Positions 23,391 to 35,779 of a DNA stretch of 64,000 bases are shown here, piece by piece (the stretch's first letter is position 1; every line of letters starts with the position of its first letter). The stretch comes from Gnetum montanum (Eukaryota > Streptophyta > Gnetopsida > Gnetales > Gnetaceae). The stretch spans positions 199,287 to 263,286 of the forward strand of contig MNCI01006000.1 in NCBI GenBank assembly GCA_015680685.1. Direction: 5' to 3'. The notes beneath the pieces are model-generated. The model did not search any database, had not been told where the DNA came from, and saw only the letters and a program-made list of their open reading frames with translations. The position numbers and the translations under genes are program-made.

Positions 23391-24303
23391 CTGGGTAGTT
23401 TGGTTTTATCATTTCATGTGACCTATATGCATTGTAACATTATAACATGCTCTATTTGCTTAGGTTTCTTGTTCCCTTGAAGTTGTATTTGCAAGATGAA
23501 GCCCAAGGCCATCACAAGGATGCAACTCATTAGGGTAGCAAGTCATCCCATGATCTCAATGCATAAGATTTGGTGAGTTTGTCCTGCTATGTCAAGAGTA
23601 CTTGTAGCATTGTCCTCCATTTGGCACCACTCCTTGAGCCTAGCCTCGTAACCTAGTTATGACCTTCCATACCTTGGGAAAAAATGTTGACCTGTGTTTG
23701 TCACTCACGCACTATAGCCATATGATACCTCTTTATCATGCTCCACTCTCAAGTCCACTTAAATGTAACATGTTTCATTCAATGGAAAATCACTAAGTCC
23801 ATTGAGTATAACGCATCTTGTTTGATGGGATAACCATCAAGTCCATTGAGTGTAACACAACTCACTCAATGGAAAAATCATATTAAAACGACCCTAGTAA
23901 TGAGACCTAATGATGGCCTCATCCCATAAAAAAATGGAGAAGGAAATTTCCAAGGGACCAAATGGCGAAAGGAAGCATAAAATCCCAATAGCCAAAGTAA
24001 CCTTGGAGTGAAGTGATTGGATCCTCAAATGGCCAACACTTTAAAACATGTCAGTATCATGCTATAGCCATGATGTCAATACTTGTAATATATTGGTAGC
24101 CTTCATGACCATCTCCCTAATGACCTCATTACCATCCCATCATCATAGCCTTATCTCATCATAACAAGCAATCTTTGACATGGTTCAACATGACTAGAGT
24201 AAGCACAGAGAGGAAATGTTGGTGATGGATATACAATGTTGTTTTATATTCTTTCTTGATGCGTCTTTGGTGAATCCTCCAGACATCAACAAAGAGGGAT
24301 CAT
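23391..24303. other. Tat 3' flank with inverted CCATTGAGT motifs
   Basis: Non-coding. Between 23776 and 23875 the word CCATTGAGT occurs twice and its complement ACTCAATGG or TTCAATGG twice, alternating. The rest holds no recognisable gene. An LTR of the Tat element may be included, but its ends could not be found. Confidence 0.4.
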
Positions 24304-25754
24304 TAAAACAACCCAAAAAATTTCATGTTATAATCAATTTTCATCATTTAGCCTTTACCGCATGAAACCCAAGGTAAAACATTTTTGTAAATGTGACGAT
24401 TATAATCCATAGGGGGTAATATCACATACTTCATACTTTTGGGGCTGAAAAATGCCTCATAAGTGGTCAAATTCTCATTATCCAAGTGAAAAAAGCTACC
24501 TAGTATCTATATTTAATCTTGGGAATTCAAAATGCCTTTTGGGATGTCAAAAATGACAATTTTATGGGTTTTATGGGGGTATAAACTTTTCTACGCTAGA
24601 TACACCTGAATGGGTGAAATCTGACTTGCCCCCAATGTGGAGAGGTAGATCTTAGCATGGAAAAATATGGGGAGACATAATGCCCAATGTGGAGGAGTTT
24701 GGTCTTCTTTTCCAACATGAAAACCCTCAACCTTATCATGGAGGCTTTGTACCCTAGCATAAAAACTCCTCTTCCCCAACATGGAAGCTACATGAAAAAT
24801 ATTTTTGCATTCTAATGGCCTCAAGTTTGGCAAACCACTTCAACAAGGATGGTAGAAGGCTCAACATGGAAGATCTACCTTCAATGTAGAAGGTGTCCTC
24901 CCCATTACTATTTATAGTAAATGAAATGGTCATGGGGGTTTAGCGCTTACTATACATAGTAACCCTCCAAATTTGGTCATCCATATCACCTCTACAAGGG
25001 AAAAATTTGTAGTAATTTGCAACCAATTTGAAGCAAAAATCATGGCCTCAAACCTATAAAAAAACCCCCAACATCCCTTTTAGATTCGACATTTTTGCAT
25101 TTCCAAGCACATAGTAATTTTGGCTTTCATGAGATCTTGCAACCTTACAAAAATGCAGCCTCTTGGAGCCTCCCAGTGTGAAACCTTTGCAACCTAGTTA
25201 CAAACTTTGTTATCCCCCTAAGACTTGTGGATTTTTGGGGCCAATTCTGCATTTTTGGAACTCCCAACCCCTAGCATGGAGTAATCTGGCAGCCAAATTT
25301 GTCCCTTTTCTCATCCTCTATTAGTGACCAAAATTGTAGATTTAAAGTTGCAGCAAAGGTGTCTTGAAAGCATCAAGAGTTGCTTAAAATCCAAATCATG
25401 GAGTAAATCACATCAGCTTCAACAAGCTTTGAACTCCTGCCCTAGTGAACCCTTCTTTACTCTCTCATGGGCATTTCTTGTATACATTTCTTAAACACAT
25501 TCCTTATTGTTTTAATAAAGTTTTAAAGTTTCATTTTATGTGTAATATGCATTTTCTTTCCATTTTATAGATCTGTAATTTTTGCATTTTATTTTCTGAA
25601 TCCACCATTTTTCATTTTGTAAGTCTCTGGGTGATCTGCCAAACCATCCAAGGCACCTCAAATTCCATTTTTTCAAAGGCCTTGGGGATTCAAGGTTGAG
25701 GCTGTTGCATAAGATCTATTGGGTTTTTAGTGATTGATTTTTCTAGTTGCAACA
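24304..25754 (+). repeat. LTR-B copy 2 (5' LTR of element A)
   Basis: Aligns from end to end with 2228-3671 and 30413-32418: start TAAAACAACC (TGAAACACC in copy 3), TGTTATAA at 24326, CTATTTATAG at 24909-24918, end TTGCAACA. The gag of element A starts about 200 bases downstream. No clean primer site or target-site duplication was seen. The 24591-24833 minus-strand ORF inside it is not coding. Confidence 0.75.
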
Positions 25755-25951
25755 CTAATCTTCTTTACATTAATTAAAGCTAGCTAGTTTTTATTTTTTT
25801 TCTAAAAAATATAATTATATCCATAATACCTAGATTCATTAGGTTTTTTAAGGATTAAAGCAAACAAAGTGACTTTAATCCAATATTATTAATATTAAAG
25901 CTTTAGGTTGATTGTTGTTTGGAATTAGTTGTAGATTTTTGTCAATTTAAA
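25755..25951 (+). other. Leader of element A
   Basis: Untranslated leader between LTR-B and gag. It is shared with 33436-33564 (TAGCTAGTTTTT, CATAATACCTAGATTCA, AAGGATTAAAG, AGTGAC), where it follows LTR-C instead. The two contexts suggest related elements with exchanged LTRs. Confidence 0.5.
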
Positions 25952-27175
25952 ATGGTGCTTAATAAAAAATAGGTTCAAGCCCTAAACAAAGATATTGAGA
26001 ACATGGAATCTACCTTTTAATTAATGGGTACATTATTGTATGATATTAGTACCAAGGTAGATAGAGATGAAAGTCCTAGATATATTCAAACTTATAAGAT
26101 GATGAGAATTCATGTTTGAATGGTTATGAAGAGGTTTCTTAACTAGATGGAGGATGATCAAACTAGGAGAAAGAACATTCTAGCTATGAGAGCATGAGAA
26201 TCCATTAGCCTAAGATTCCAACATGAGGGAATCCTAATCCTCATGTTAGAATTCTAAGATTTCCAATAGTGAAAACTACTTCTTCTCATGGCAAGCTTGA
26301 TGAGAAAGATGAAGCAAGACTTGGTAGAGTTTTTAGAAATGTTACTATACTTCCCTATGTGCAACTAAAGACTTTTAATAGTGTATATGGTACCAATGCT
26401 TGTTCAATTTGGCTAAAGATACTTGACAAGAATTTTGAGTTGGAAGAGATACCAAACTAATTAAGAATACTAATTATTGAATTCATATTAGAAGGTATGA
26501 CTTCTACTTAATGGGAAATTAAGTCCCAAAAATATAAAAGGAAAAAATGTTAGTCTATTAAAGATTTGAATATAATGAAGTACAAGTTGAGAAGAAAATT
26601 TTAACAATGTTGCAAATGTACGAGAAAATCATGAAGCTAAAATTCCTAAGGAAGGATGAAAAAGAAATCAAGGATTTTTACATCAAATTTTATGAACCAT
26701 TCCATAAAGCTAAGGTAAATTGGGATAAATATGAACAAGCTTCAATCTTTCTTGGAGGTCTTAAAATGATGTATCAATAGGAGTTGTTATTCTATGAGCC
26801 ATAAACCCTTAATGAGGCTTATGATTTGGAACTCAAGGTGGAAAAGAAACTTCATGGATTTCAAAATAAGAGAAAAAAAAACTTCAAAAGTGAAGGAAAA
26901 TGGATTCTAAATTAGATCATAGATCTAAATAAAAAACTAAAGACAAGAAGGATATCCATGATAAAAAGCTAGAGAAGGATGATAAGAAGGATAAAGCAAA
27001 GAAGGACCAAGGCAAGGAAGTAAATGGTCAAGGAAGCAACTCAACCAAGATTCAATGCTTCAAATGTGAAGAATGATGATACAAACAATGGAAATGTCCA
27101 CTTCACAAGACAACTAAGAAAAAAGATATGCAAACCATGGAAGCAAAGAAGACATCCAACCAAGCTCTTTAAATA
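25952..27175 (+). pseudogene. Gag of chromovirus-like element A
   Basis: Starts at ATG 25952 and carries a lysine-rich C-terminal tail (26870-27030). The zinc knuckle at 27057-27098 reads C-F-K-C-E-E, two stops, Y-K-Q-W-K-C, so the spacing is kept and the His is now Tyr. An open stretch at 26269-26460 and an ADxxW-like capsid region (about 26640-26780) fit Ty3/gypsy Gag. Several stops and shifts are present. Confidence 0.7.
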
Positions 27176-27958
27176 GATAATCTTAATGCTCCCAAAATTG
27201 AGGAAGTTTTTAAATTAAATTCTTATGCATTCATGGGGAATGTGAATAAAGGAAATCATATTATAAGTATTTTTTTTTCAAATTAAGGCTAGATGCTTTC
27301 TTAGTGGGGAATGGATTCATATTTTCATTAATGGTGTAGCCCAAGTAAATATTATTTCTTCTAGAGTAGTTGCTAGATTAGGTTTAGTAACAAATCCTAA
27401 TCCTAGATCCTACAAGGTACATTAGTTGTCAAGATATTTCTCTCAGGAGGTAAGAGAGCAGTGTGTTTCAAAATTTAAAATTTGGAGTTATCAAGATGTT
27501 GTAAAATGTGATATTCTACAAATTTATTATGCTAATTTAATTTTTGAAAGGCCATGGAATTTCAGTAATGGTGCTTAATTTAATGAAGTAAGAAATATAT
27601 GGAATGTAGCTAGACCTAATGAAATCCATAAGTTAATTCCTATAATAGTTGAATAAGTGAGATAGTAAAGATCACTTAATGATTTCTTAATTCTTCTTGA
27701 GGAGAAGAACTATATTAAGAAGCATGATAAGGCTAGTTATGAGTTTGTGGTTGTATCAATTGTTGCTTCTAATCATGATGATGTGTAGGTAGAACTTCCA
27801 ACAAGTGTGCTAGGCTTGAAGGAGTAATTTCCCAAGGTGTTCAAAGGGAAATTGGATGGATTACCACCAATAAGGAATATTCATCACCAAATGGACCTCA
27901 TCCCTAATTCTAATATTCCAAATTAGAGGGCATACTAGATGGCACCAAATAAGTGGGT
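27176..27958 (+). pseudogene. Retropepsin region of element A
   Basis: 27285-27390 encodes a protease core in which the Asp of the catalytic triad appears as Asn (FINGVAQVNII, family D-S-G-...-N-x-I). A later VVKCDIL-like and LIFERPW-like stretch (27500-27560) matches the ILLGRPW end of gypsy proteases. The rest is a linker to RT. Broken by stops. Confidence 0.65.
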
Positions 27959-29260
27959 AGAATTTCAAAGGTAAGTAAAGAAGTTACCTACAGATAACTT
28001 TGTGAGGGGATCCATTTCACCTTATACAGTTCCAATAGTTCTTTTACTAAAGAAGGATAATGATGAATGGAGAATGTGCATTGATTTTAGGTCAATGAAT
28101 AGGATAATAGTAAGGTACAAGTTTCTAAAATCAAGGATGGATGATATCCTTAATGTTCTTACTAATGTAAATGTTTTTAGCAAATTTAATTTAAAGAAAG
28201 GATACCATCAAATCTGGATTAGACCTAGTGACGAATGAAAGATAATTTTCAAAAAACAAGATGAATTATTTAAGTGGTTGGTGATGCCATTTGGGATCAC
28301 TGACATACTTGCTACATTCATAAGCTTAATGCATGATGTACTCAAAGACTTGATCATTAATTATTGCATTATCTTCTTTGATGATATTTTTCTAACAAAT
28401 ACTAGTAAGAAGGAGCAGTTGAATCACTTGAGGAGAGTGTCTTAAATTGGAGGAGGCATGTTTGGTGAACAATGTGAAGAAAATTCATTTCTTCAAAAGA
28501 AATATCACATAGAACATGTGATTTCTAAAAATCAAATTCAAGTGAAAGCTGCCAAGGTGAAGGCTTTTAGAGATTGTCCAACTCTTAAAAATGTTCAGGA
28601 GGTAAGATCATTTGTTGGATTAGTAGGTTTCTATAGGAGATTCATTAAAAATTTTAGAAGTACTTCTTGGCCTATGTTTACTTTTCTTGATAAGAATAAA
28701 GATTTTATACGGGATAATGAGACTGAAAGAAGCTTGGACTCATTGAAAGTAAAGATCACTAGTGAATCGGTGCTTGCAATACTAGATTTCTAGAAGCTTT
28801 TTTAGGTGGAGGTGGATGCAAGTGAAATTTCCATTAAAGGGGTACTTTCACAAGAAGATAGGCCTATTGCCCTTTTTTTTTAGAAAATTTAAATGAATAA
28901 AGGTAGAAATATAGGATATATGATAAGAATTTGTACATTGTTCTTCAAGTAATCAAGCATTGGAGGCATTAATTTTTACCCAAGGAGTTCACATTAATGA
29001 TGGACCAAAAATCACTCCAATTCCTAAAGTCCTAGAAAAAGTTGATTGCTAAACATAACAAGTGGGTTTGACAATTATAGAAGTTCGATTTTCTGCTCAA
29101 GCATAAAAGTAGAAAAGCTAATGTGGTGGTTGATGGATTGTCAAGGGTGCATTTGGTGAATTTTATTGTACCTCATGTGGAAGGTGTGAGTGATTTTTTT
29201 TGCTTTATATGAACATGATTCACATTTTGGATAGGTTTGGAAAAGCTTCAATGAATCCTT
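27959..29260 (+). pseudogene. Reverse transcriptase and RNase H of element A
   Basis: SPYTVPIVLLLKKDNDEWRM (28014-28073), CIDFRSMNRI, FSKFNLKKGYHQIWIRP, WLVMPFGITD (28276-28305) and the catalytic box as FFDD (28376-28387) define a chromovirus-type RT. A connection domain (28530-28790, VRSFVGLVGFYRRFIKNF) and RNase H remnants follow. The open frames at 28002-28238 and 28458-28793 are separated by single stops and at least one shift. Confidence 0.9.
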
Positions 29261-30412
29261 GTTAAGTAGGATAGACCAATGAAAGGACTATCATATTCAA
29301 GATGAACTGTTATTCAAAAAAAGGAAAGGTATATGTTTCTAAGTATGATTTTAGGAAAAATATTTTGATTGAAAACCATTATGTTGCCATGACTAGTCAT
29401 ATGAATAGAGATAAAACATTGGAGCTTGTGGATAGGCACTATGTTTTGCTTGAAATAACATATGAAGTTTCCAACTTTGTGGAGTGTTTGACATGTTAAA
29501 AATTCAATAGAGGTAAAAGAGTGGATGAACATTATATGCCTTTGTTAATTCACAAGGGTTCATGAAAAATTTTGTTAATGGAATTTGTGAAGAGAATTCC
29601 AAAGATAAAAAGTGGAAATAATGCTATCTTTGTTGTGGTGAATAGATTCTCCAAGATGGCATACTTCATTTTATGTAAAAAGATAATTGATACATCTTAT
29701 GTGGCAAATTTTTTTTCCAACATGTTATGAAGCTACATTGAATTATTTTGAATATTATTAGTGATAGAGAATCCAAGTTTACTAGTCATTTTTGGAGGTC
29801 CCTTTAAAAAATTTTAGGATAAAAGTTGAATTTCTCTAGTGCATATCATCCAAAATTTGATGATCAAATAGAGGTGGTTAATAAATCTTTGTTGAATATC
29901 TTGAGGTTTTTATGTGATAGATAGCTAAATAGGTGGGAAAATATATTTTTTCATGTTAATTTTTCCTATAATAATGTTTTTCATGTTACTTTTGATAAGA
30001 GCCCATCTGAGATAAATTATGGCTTTTGTCCAAAGATGTGGACAATGTGAGGATCATTGATGGAGAAGCTTAATTGAGTGTTGATTTTGTGCAAAAGATG
30101 AAGGATCTTCATGCACAAGTAAAGGCTAATGTTGAGAAAATGGTTGAAGAGAGAGTCCTCAAGAGGAATAAGAGCAAGAAGAAATCCAAATTTGTTATTT
30201 GTGATCTAGTTTGGGTGCACTTAAAGAAGAAGAAATTAAGCGGTGTTAACTTCTCAAAGTTGAAAGCTAAGAAGATGGATCCTTTTAGGATAAAGGCCAA
30301 AATTAAGGATAATTCTTTTGGAATTAACTTATCAAATAATGAGGGTATGTCTTTTGTATTTAATGTTGTTGAATTTGTGCATTACCATGAACTAGTAGAT
30401 GATGAAACCATA
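29261..30412 (+). pseudogene. Integrase and pol C-terminus of element A
   Basis: The zinc-binding N-terminus is at 29380-29500 (H...H, then CLTC). Core: EFVKRIPKIKSGNN (the first Asp position reads Glu), ISDRESKFTSHFW (29757-29800, second Asp kept), AYHPKFDDQIEVVNKSL (Glu kept). 30074-30415 is open and encodes the C-terminal domain (DLVWVHLKKKKL, MDPFRIKAKIKDNSFGINL, FNVVEFV). No chromodomain is evident after it; LTR-B copy 3 starts at the stop codon. Confidence 0.9.
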
Positions 30413-31048
30413 TGAAACACCACCAAGAAATATCATGTTGCAAATTGTAACCTTCACCATCAAACTTGAGGCTGGAATTTTATTATAAATGTGAAATATT
30501 CTAATCCATGAGATGAAATTTCACATACTTTAACTTTTGAGGCCTAAAAAATACCTCAAAAGTTGTTATAGCCTCACTTCCTAGATGGAAAAAGTCCTTC
30601 CATGTCTATATTTGGGCTTGGGAAGACTAGAAATGCCTTGGAAACTATCAAATTTGGCATTTTCATGGGTTTTTGTGGGGGTATAGCCTCAACTACACTA
30701 GAACCACCTACCCTAAGTGTTGGTGGTATTAGATTTCATTTCTCAACAAAATCCAACATAGTTGCCACAAAACCCAACATGGATGTCTCAAGGCCAATGT
30801 TGGAGAGGATGGAGGTTCCATTCTTTAAAAAATTCTAGCATTGCCCCACCAATTCTAGCATAGATCATAAAATACTAGTGTTGTTCCCATGAGGCTAGCA
30901 TAGATGGGTGAATCCAACATGGTTGAAAGAGTCCATTTACTATTTTTGGTATCCAGAGGGGTTTTGTGGCCTTGAGGATATCAAAACTTAGCATAAATGG
31001 AAAATATGCTTGAGGAAAAGGCTTGCTACACCTGCACATGATTCCAAT

Positions 31049-31140
31049 ATGTTAGTAATCATGGCAGAAATTTGCAGCCAAAAATCAATAGCCATGTTAG
31101 TAATCATGGTAGAAATTTGTAGCCAAAAATCAATAGTAAT
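31049..31140 (+). repeat. Two-copy tandem duplication, 45-47 bases
   Basis: ATGTTAGTAATCATGG at 31049 recurs at 31094, each followed by the same AGAAATTTGYAGCCAAAAAT. A third start (ATGTTAG at 31141) runs straight into the truncated LTR-A, so the duplication may be linked to the event that cut the LTR. Confidence 0.75.
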
Positions 31141-31141
31141 A

Positions 31142-31824
31142 TGTTAGTTAATTAGTCGTTGTCTTCCCAAGCTCACTTGTATTTGTCATGGTTGTATGGT
31201 TAATCAAGCTTGAGGCATGTGATTTTTATGTCTTTTATCTTTTTATTGCCTATGCTAAGAGGAAAAATGGTGGAGAGACTAAGTAACTAACTTTTGCTAA
31301 CTAAGCTTTAATTATCCTAGCATCAGTATCCGTTCCGACTTGCTGTTCACACCCTGAACTAATGCAACACTACTGGGATTACCAAATGCCATTCGTTACT
31401 GGGATTACCAAGCATAACGCACGTGCTCGAAGCGGTCGTACTGAATGCACTTAACTATGATAGTTGAGGGTTGAGAGAGATTAAGTCCTTAAGAAAGCAT
31501 TTAAAAATTTAACAATAATTAAAGTCCTATTTAGCTTAGTCCATATGCTACAAGGTTTATCCAAAATTTCTTCTTTATTTCCGTACACAATTGTGTGCTC
31601 AAGTACAGAATTTCTTGAACAAAGATCCATTCACTTTGGGACTCCTACTGCAGGCACATGGAAATTATTCTAACTCTAGAATGGTAAAATGGCAAGAGTT
31701 TGGCTAAGGTCTAGATCTAGATGGAGAAACAAGGGGGAGCTACCTCTTATTTATAGAACTGATGACAGGCTGCAATATCGCATACGTGATATCGTAGCTT
31801 CCAACGCGATATCACGTCCCATCA
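31142..31824 (-). repeat. LTR-A copy 2, truncated
   Basis: Matches 48144-48893. It lacks the first 115 or so bases of the family on the plus-strand left side and ends with the standard CCCATCA. It retains TATAAATA (31748-31755, minus) and three palindrome sites (31772, 31786, 31806). It is nested in LTR-B copy 3. Confidence 0.85.
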
Positions 31825-32418
31825 AAAACCTTTGGCAATCTTGAGCATTTACAATCTTTAAGCATTTTATGAAACTTTTGGAGTAAACCTACAACTACTT
31901 GAGCACAAAGACTCTCAGTGTGGGACCCCTATTTGCAACAAAATTCTAGCACATATGTTATCCCCTAGTGACCAACATTGTAGATCTAGGTTAGAAACTT
32001 ATAAGGAGTTTTGATGTTTAAAGTTGGGAAGTACATGGATCATGGAGTTGACTATAGAGTGCAAACTACAAGCTTTGGTAAGATTTAACTCAATCAGAGA
32101 AAACTCCTTGTGCATTAAAGCACCATTTCTACACATTTCAGACTCTTTATTTTCAATATTTTTATTGTAAAAAAGTTTACAGGTCATTTTTATGAAAATT
32201 ATCATGATTTTATTTTATGCATTCATTTTTAGATTGGATCTACATTATTTGTATTATTTTTTTATCCTCATTTCCACTTTTTAAGTCCTTGGGTGATAAA
32301 AAAGACCATCTAGGGTGCCTTGGCTCCTCTTTCTCATAGGCCCTTGGGATCTAGTGTTGAAATTATTTTGCACCTAGAATTTTCAGTTTTCCAGTGATTG
32401 AATTTTTAAGGTGCAACA

Positions 32419-32654
32419 CCATAGGTAGCATCAATAAATTGAAGGGGGCTATTAATAAGTCCATGCCTTCATTGGAGAGGAAGGCAATCATACTTAAGTG
32501 AAGAGAAGCTTCCAACACTTATGGAGTGAAGAGGAATGGATAGTTGATTCATTGAAAGGATCAAACTATTGATGATGTTATATGAAAGAATGCTCACCGC
32601 CATCCCTACCTTCTTGTTTACATGAGTTTAATTTATGAAGGGTGGGAGAGCTAG
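32419..32654 (+). other. Element remnant ending in a polypurine tract
   Basis: Unrecognised sequence ending in GAAGGGTGGGAGAGC (32638-32652), a good polypurine tract directly before the LTR-C start at 32655. This implies that LTR-C here was a 3' LTR of a lost element. No coding domain was identified. Confidence 0.5.
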
Positions 32655-33435
32655 TGTATGGAAATCTCTTCTAAGCCCATTTTATTCCCTATAGGTAGTC
32701 GATTATAGGTTTTGTCAAGTTGGAAAGATGCCTTGAAGGCCAAAAAGACATCTTTGCTGAGAGTTAGAAATTGATAAGAGATGTCTTATCATGAGAAGAA
32801 GACATGTTAGTAGATGAGGATACATCTTATTCTGTCTAGAGGCATCTCTAGGAAGACATCTTTCTCATATAGGAGATGTCTTTGAGGAGACATCTCATCC
32901 TAGAAGGAGATGTATTCCTCCAATAGAAGACATCTTCCACAAGCTAGAAACATCTTTCTTGAGTCTTCAATATTATAGAAAGATATCTTGCCAAACCTAT
33001 AGACATCCTATATTTCTAGGAAATTTTCAAGTTTGGAAACAATCAAAATAGATGAGAATAAGATGAAAACAGCTAGGAATCTCTAAGTTGAGCATGGGAA
33101 AGGTTTCCCTAGGATTATTTTCTTTTATATCCTAAATATTACTATCATGTTTGATTGTTTTAATATGTAAAATTATATGTGTTAAGAGTTAATCATGTGA
33201 GAGTTTGTTGGAAGAGATTTCATAAATATGGATGCATCTCTATGTTTAATTATATGTTTGATCATTATAGCTCTCTATGTGTTGTTTTTACATCTTAATC
33301 CTATGTTTGTGGAAGAGATCGCATTCAATTTTTCCTTACATTAAGGTCACTCATAGTGTGATTATAGAGCCTCATGCTCCATAATGTCATTGAGTGTATA
33401 AGTGTGATATTGTGGGTTGTCAAATCATTGATTTG
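32655..33435 (+). repeat. LTR-C copy 2 with AGACATCT array
   Basis: Starts TGTATGG after a polypurine tract and aligns with 1553-2227. From 32720 to 32960 it contains about ten AGACATCT / AGATGTCT words in both orientations, several extended to GGAGACATCTC. The remainder is AT-rich without ORFs. Confidence 0.65.
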
Positions 33436-33564
33436 TAATATTCTTTGCATTTGTTGAAGATAGCTAGTTTTTTTTAATTTTCTAACAAACTGAATTGTCT
33501 CCATAATACCTGGATTCAATAAGTATTTGAAGGATTAAAGAAAATGGAGTGACCTTGCTCCATA
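33436..33564 (+). other. Leader segment shared with element A
   Basis: Homologous to 25757-25890 (TAGCTAGTTTTTTTT, CATAATACCTGGATTCA, AAGGATTAAAG, GAGTGACC). It follows LTR-C and stops where the 5' LTR of element B begins. Confidence 0.55.
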
Positions 33565-34229
33565 ATCATAGTTGATCCAATTAATATCTTTTGTATATTT
33601 TCTGAGTTAGGTGATGAGTTGCAAGCAATTGCAAGTTGCATTAAGTTACATTCTTAAAATTTTGAGTCATAGTGGATCACAATCAATAGAGAAATAGTAG
33701 TAAAAATATTTGGATCTTTACTAGTACAATAGGATGTGATTGGTAGTTTAATCATAGAATGATCACTATGAGGAAGTTATGAGTCATAGTCTCTCATAAT
33801 ATCATTAAAAATTATTTTTTGAAAAAATATATGATTTTCAAGAGAGTCTAATGATCAAGAAAGATTCAGAGACACCTCAAAAAGATATATAAGGCCAAGG
33901 AGCCTTAAGAATAGGTATCCTAATATCATCCTAAAGCTATTGCATTACTTGAAAAAGAGAGAGAGATCTTCTTAAGAATTGTAAGTGATTAATCATCCAT
34001 TGATGCTATAATTTCTATTATGAGAGGATGTGAGGATTTGATTAATTAACTATGTATTCTTGGGAGTGTGTTTCCTTTGTGTGTGCATTGCACTTCATTT
34101 TCTTTGAGCAAGAATAAAGTTTCCATTTTTCTTTTCTTTTTCAATTTGATATTATTTGGGATCTTTGTAACATGAGTGAGCTTAGATTATAGAATCCAAA
34201 TACACTTCTCACCAAATTAATATCATAAC
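33565..34229 (+). repeat. 5' LTR of element B (left end truncated)
   Basis: Pairs with 39225-40070: shared TATTTTCTGAGTTA, ATTTTCAAG, TATTGCATTACTTGA, AATAATAAAGT/AAGAATAAAGT, then TGGGATCTTTG. The first 150 or so bases of the 3' copy are missing here. After its end, TTGGTTTGAAG (34232) may be a worn initiator-Met primer site. The 3' copy has a long GA/CA microsatellite where this copy has only GAAAAAGAGAGAGA. Confidence 0.7.
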
Positions 34230-34568
34230 ATTGGTTTGAAGAAAATTTAATTCAAATGGAGAATGCTCATCTCAAATATAAGGAATCACTCTTCATATCA
34301 TCATTTAATTTGAATTCTTAATTGTTGTTATTTTCATACTTCTCAAATTTTAGAAAAATTATTTTATCAATAACTTGGTCATTTCTTTAAATATTTAAAA
34401 ATTAATTGTATATTTGGATACACATTTTCTTGTAACAACTAGGGTTCAAATCTCTAGTACTCATTTCTACTAAGATTTAAGTAATCCTTGTCTCTTTACC
34501 TTTGAATACTTTAATCATTTTTTTGTTGGTATATCTTTATGAATTTTATATTTTAGGTCATTGTTATC

Positions 34569-35779
34569 ATGACACCAAAAAAGAAGATAGTTTAGGCTTT
34601 AGCCAAAGACATGGAAGACGTGAAAAATGCTTTCAAATACATTATGAAAAAACTTGAAAATATGGAAAAGAATAAAGGATATACTTCTTTACCAATTCCA
34701 TCTAGTAAAGAAAAAAACTCATGAACTTCTTCATCAAGGGATTATTCAAGAAATTTATCCATTCCTCTTCTTGAAGATGATATTTCATTTTTTAATGAAG
34801 ACATTGAAGACTATGATTGAAGAGCAAAATGATAAGTCTCTTCATGTTCCAAGTAATTAGAACATATCTCAAGGTCTCCAAATTTCAAGGAAATGGAAGA
34901 ATGAAAGAAAGGAACTATCTTCAAAGCCTTAAAGGAATTCAAGTAAAGGAGTTGAGCCTACTCTTGCTAGAGATATCAAACATTCTTCTAGATTGCCTTA
35001 TGTTGAAGCCAAAATCTTCAATGAAATCAAAGATACTAAATCCTTTCTCTTTTAGGTCAAGATGATGAACAAATATTTTGATCTTAAAGAGGTTAAAGAA
35101 CATCAAAAGGTTTCATATGCTAAAAATAAGCTTAAAGTATAACACAAGTATAGTGGGAGATGAAAAATCATTCATATATCATAAGTAATTATACTCCTAT
35201 TAAATCTTGGTATCGTATGTAATTTATACTCAAGAAAAGATTTGAGAAGGCTTGCCATAGAAAATAAGCAATTAAAACATTAAAATATATGAGATAAATT
35301 GATAAAAGGGCTAAGGAATATTATATGAAATTTTACAAATCTTTTCAACAAGCAAAGGTCCCTTGAAATAAATACAAATAAGCTTTTAACTTCCAAGGTA
35401 TCTTAAGAAAGGAATTGCAACAAGAGCTTACCTTCTATGAATCTCAAACCTTCAATGAGACTTTTTTCTTAGCTCTTAAAGCTAAGAAGAAAATTCAAAA
35501 CTTTAAGAAAGTTTCCAAGGCTTTTAAAGACAAATATTTCAATTCTTCTAAGAAAGATAAAGAAGAAGATAAAAAGGTAATGCTAAATAAGATTCAAATT
35601 AGAAGCAAGAGAATACACTTTTGAGAAGGAAAAAGATTAAGAAAATGGCAATGCTTCCAAGGTTTAATGCTTAAATTGTGATGAGCTAGAACATAAGTAA
35701 TGGAAGTGCAAGAAACTTAGTATTCTAAGGGCAATGAACTTTAAACTTTTAAGAAATGAGAATCTTTAAAATAAGGAAT
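34569..35779 (+). pseudogene. Gag of chromovirus element B
   Basis: Starts at ATG 34569 (MTPKKK). The N-terminal helical part runs to about 34800, the capsid-like part from 35180 to 35480, then a Lys-rich tail and a zinc knuckle at 35668-35709: C-L-N-C-D-E-L-E-H-K, stop, W-K-C, all four ligands intact. Stops and shifts are scattered through it. Confidence 0.75.

Larger units (their letters stand above)
30413..32418 (+). repeat. LTR-B copy 3 (3' LTR of element A), split by an LTR-A
   Basis: Homology with the 5' LTR covers 30413-31048 and 31825-32418; between them sit a short duplication and a truncated LTR-A (31142-31824). Without the insert it is about 1.3 kb, close to the 1.45 kb of the 5' LTR. 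It ends GTGCAACA, as copy 2 ends TTGCAACA. The bases after it do not repeat those before 24304, so no target-site duplication is visible. Confidence 0.75.
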
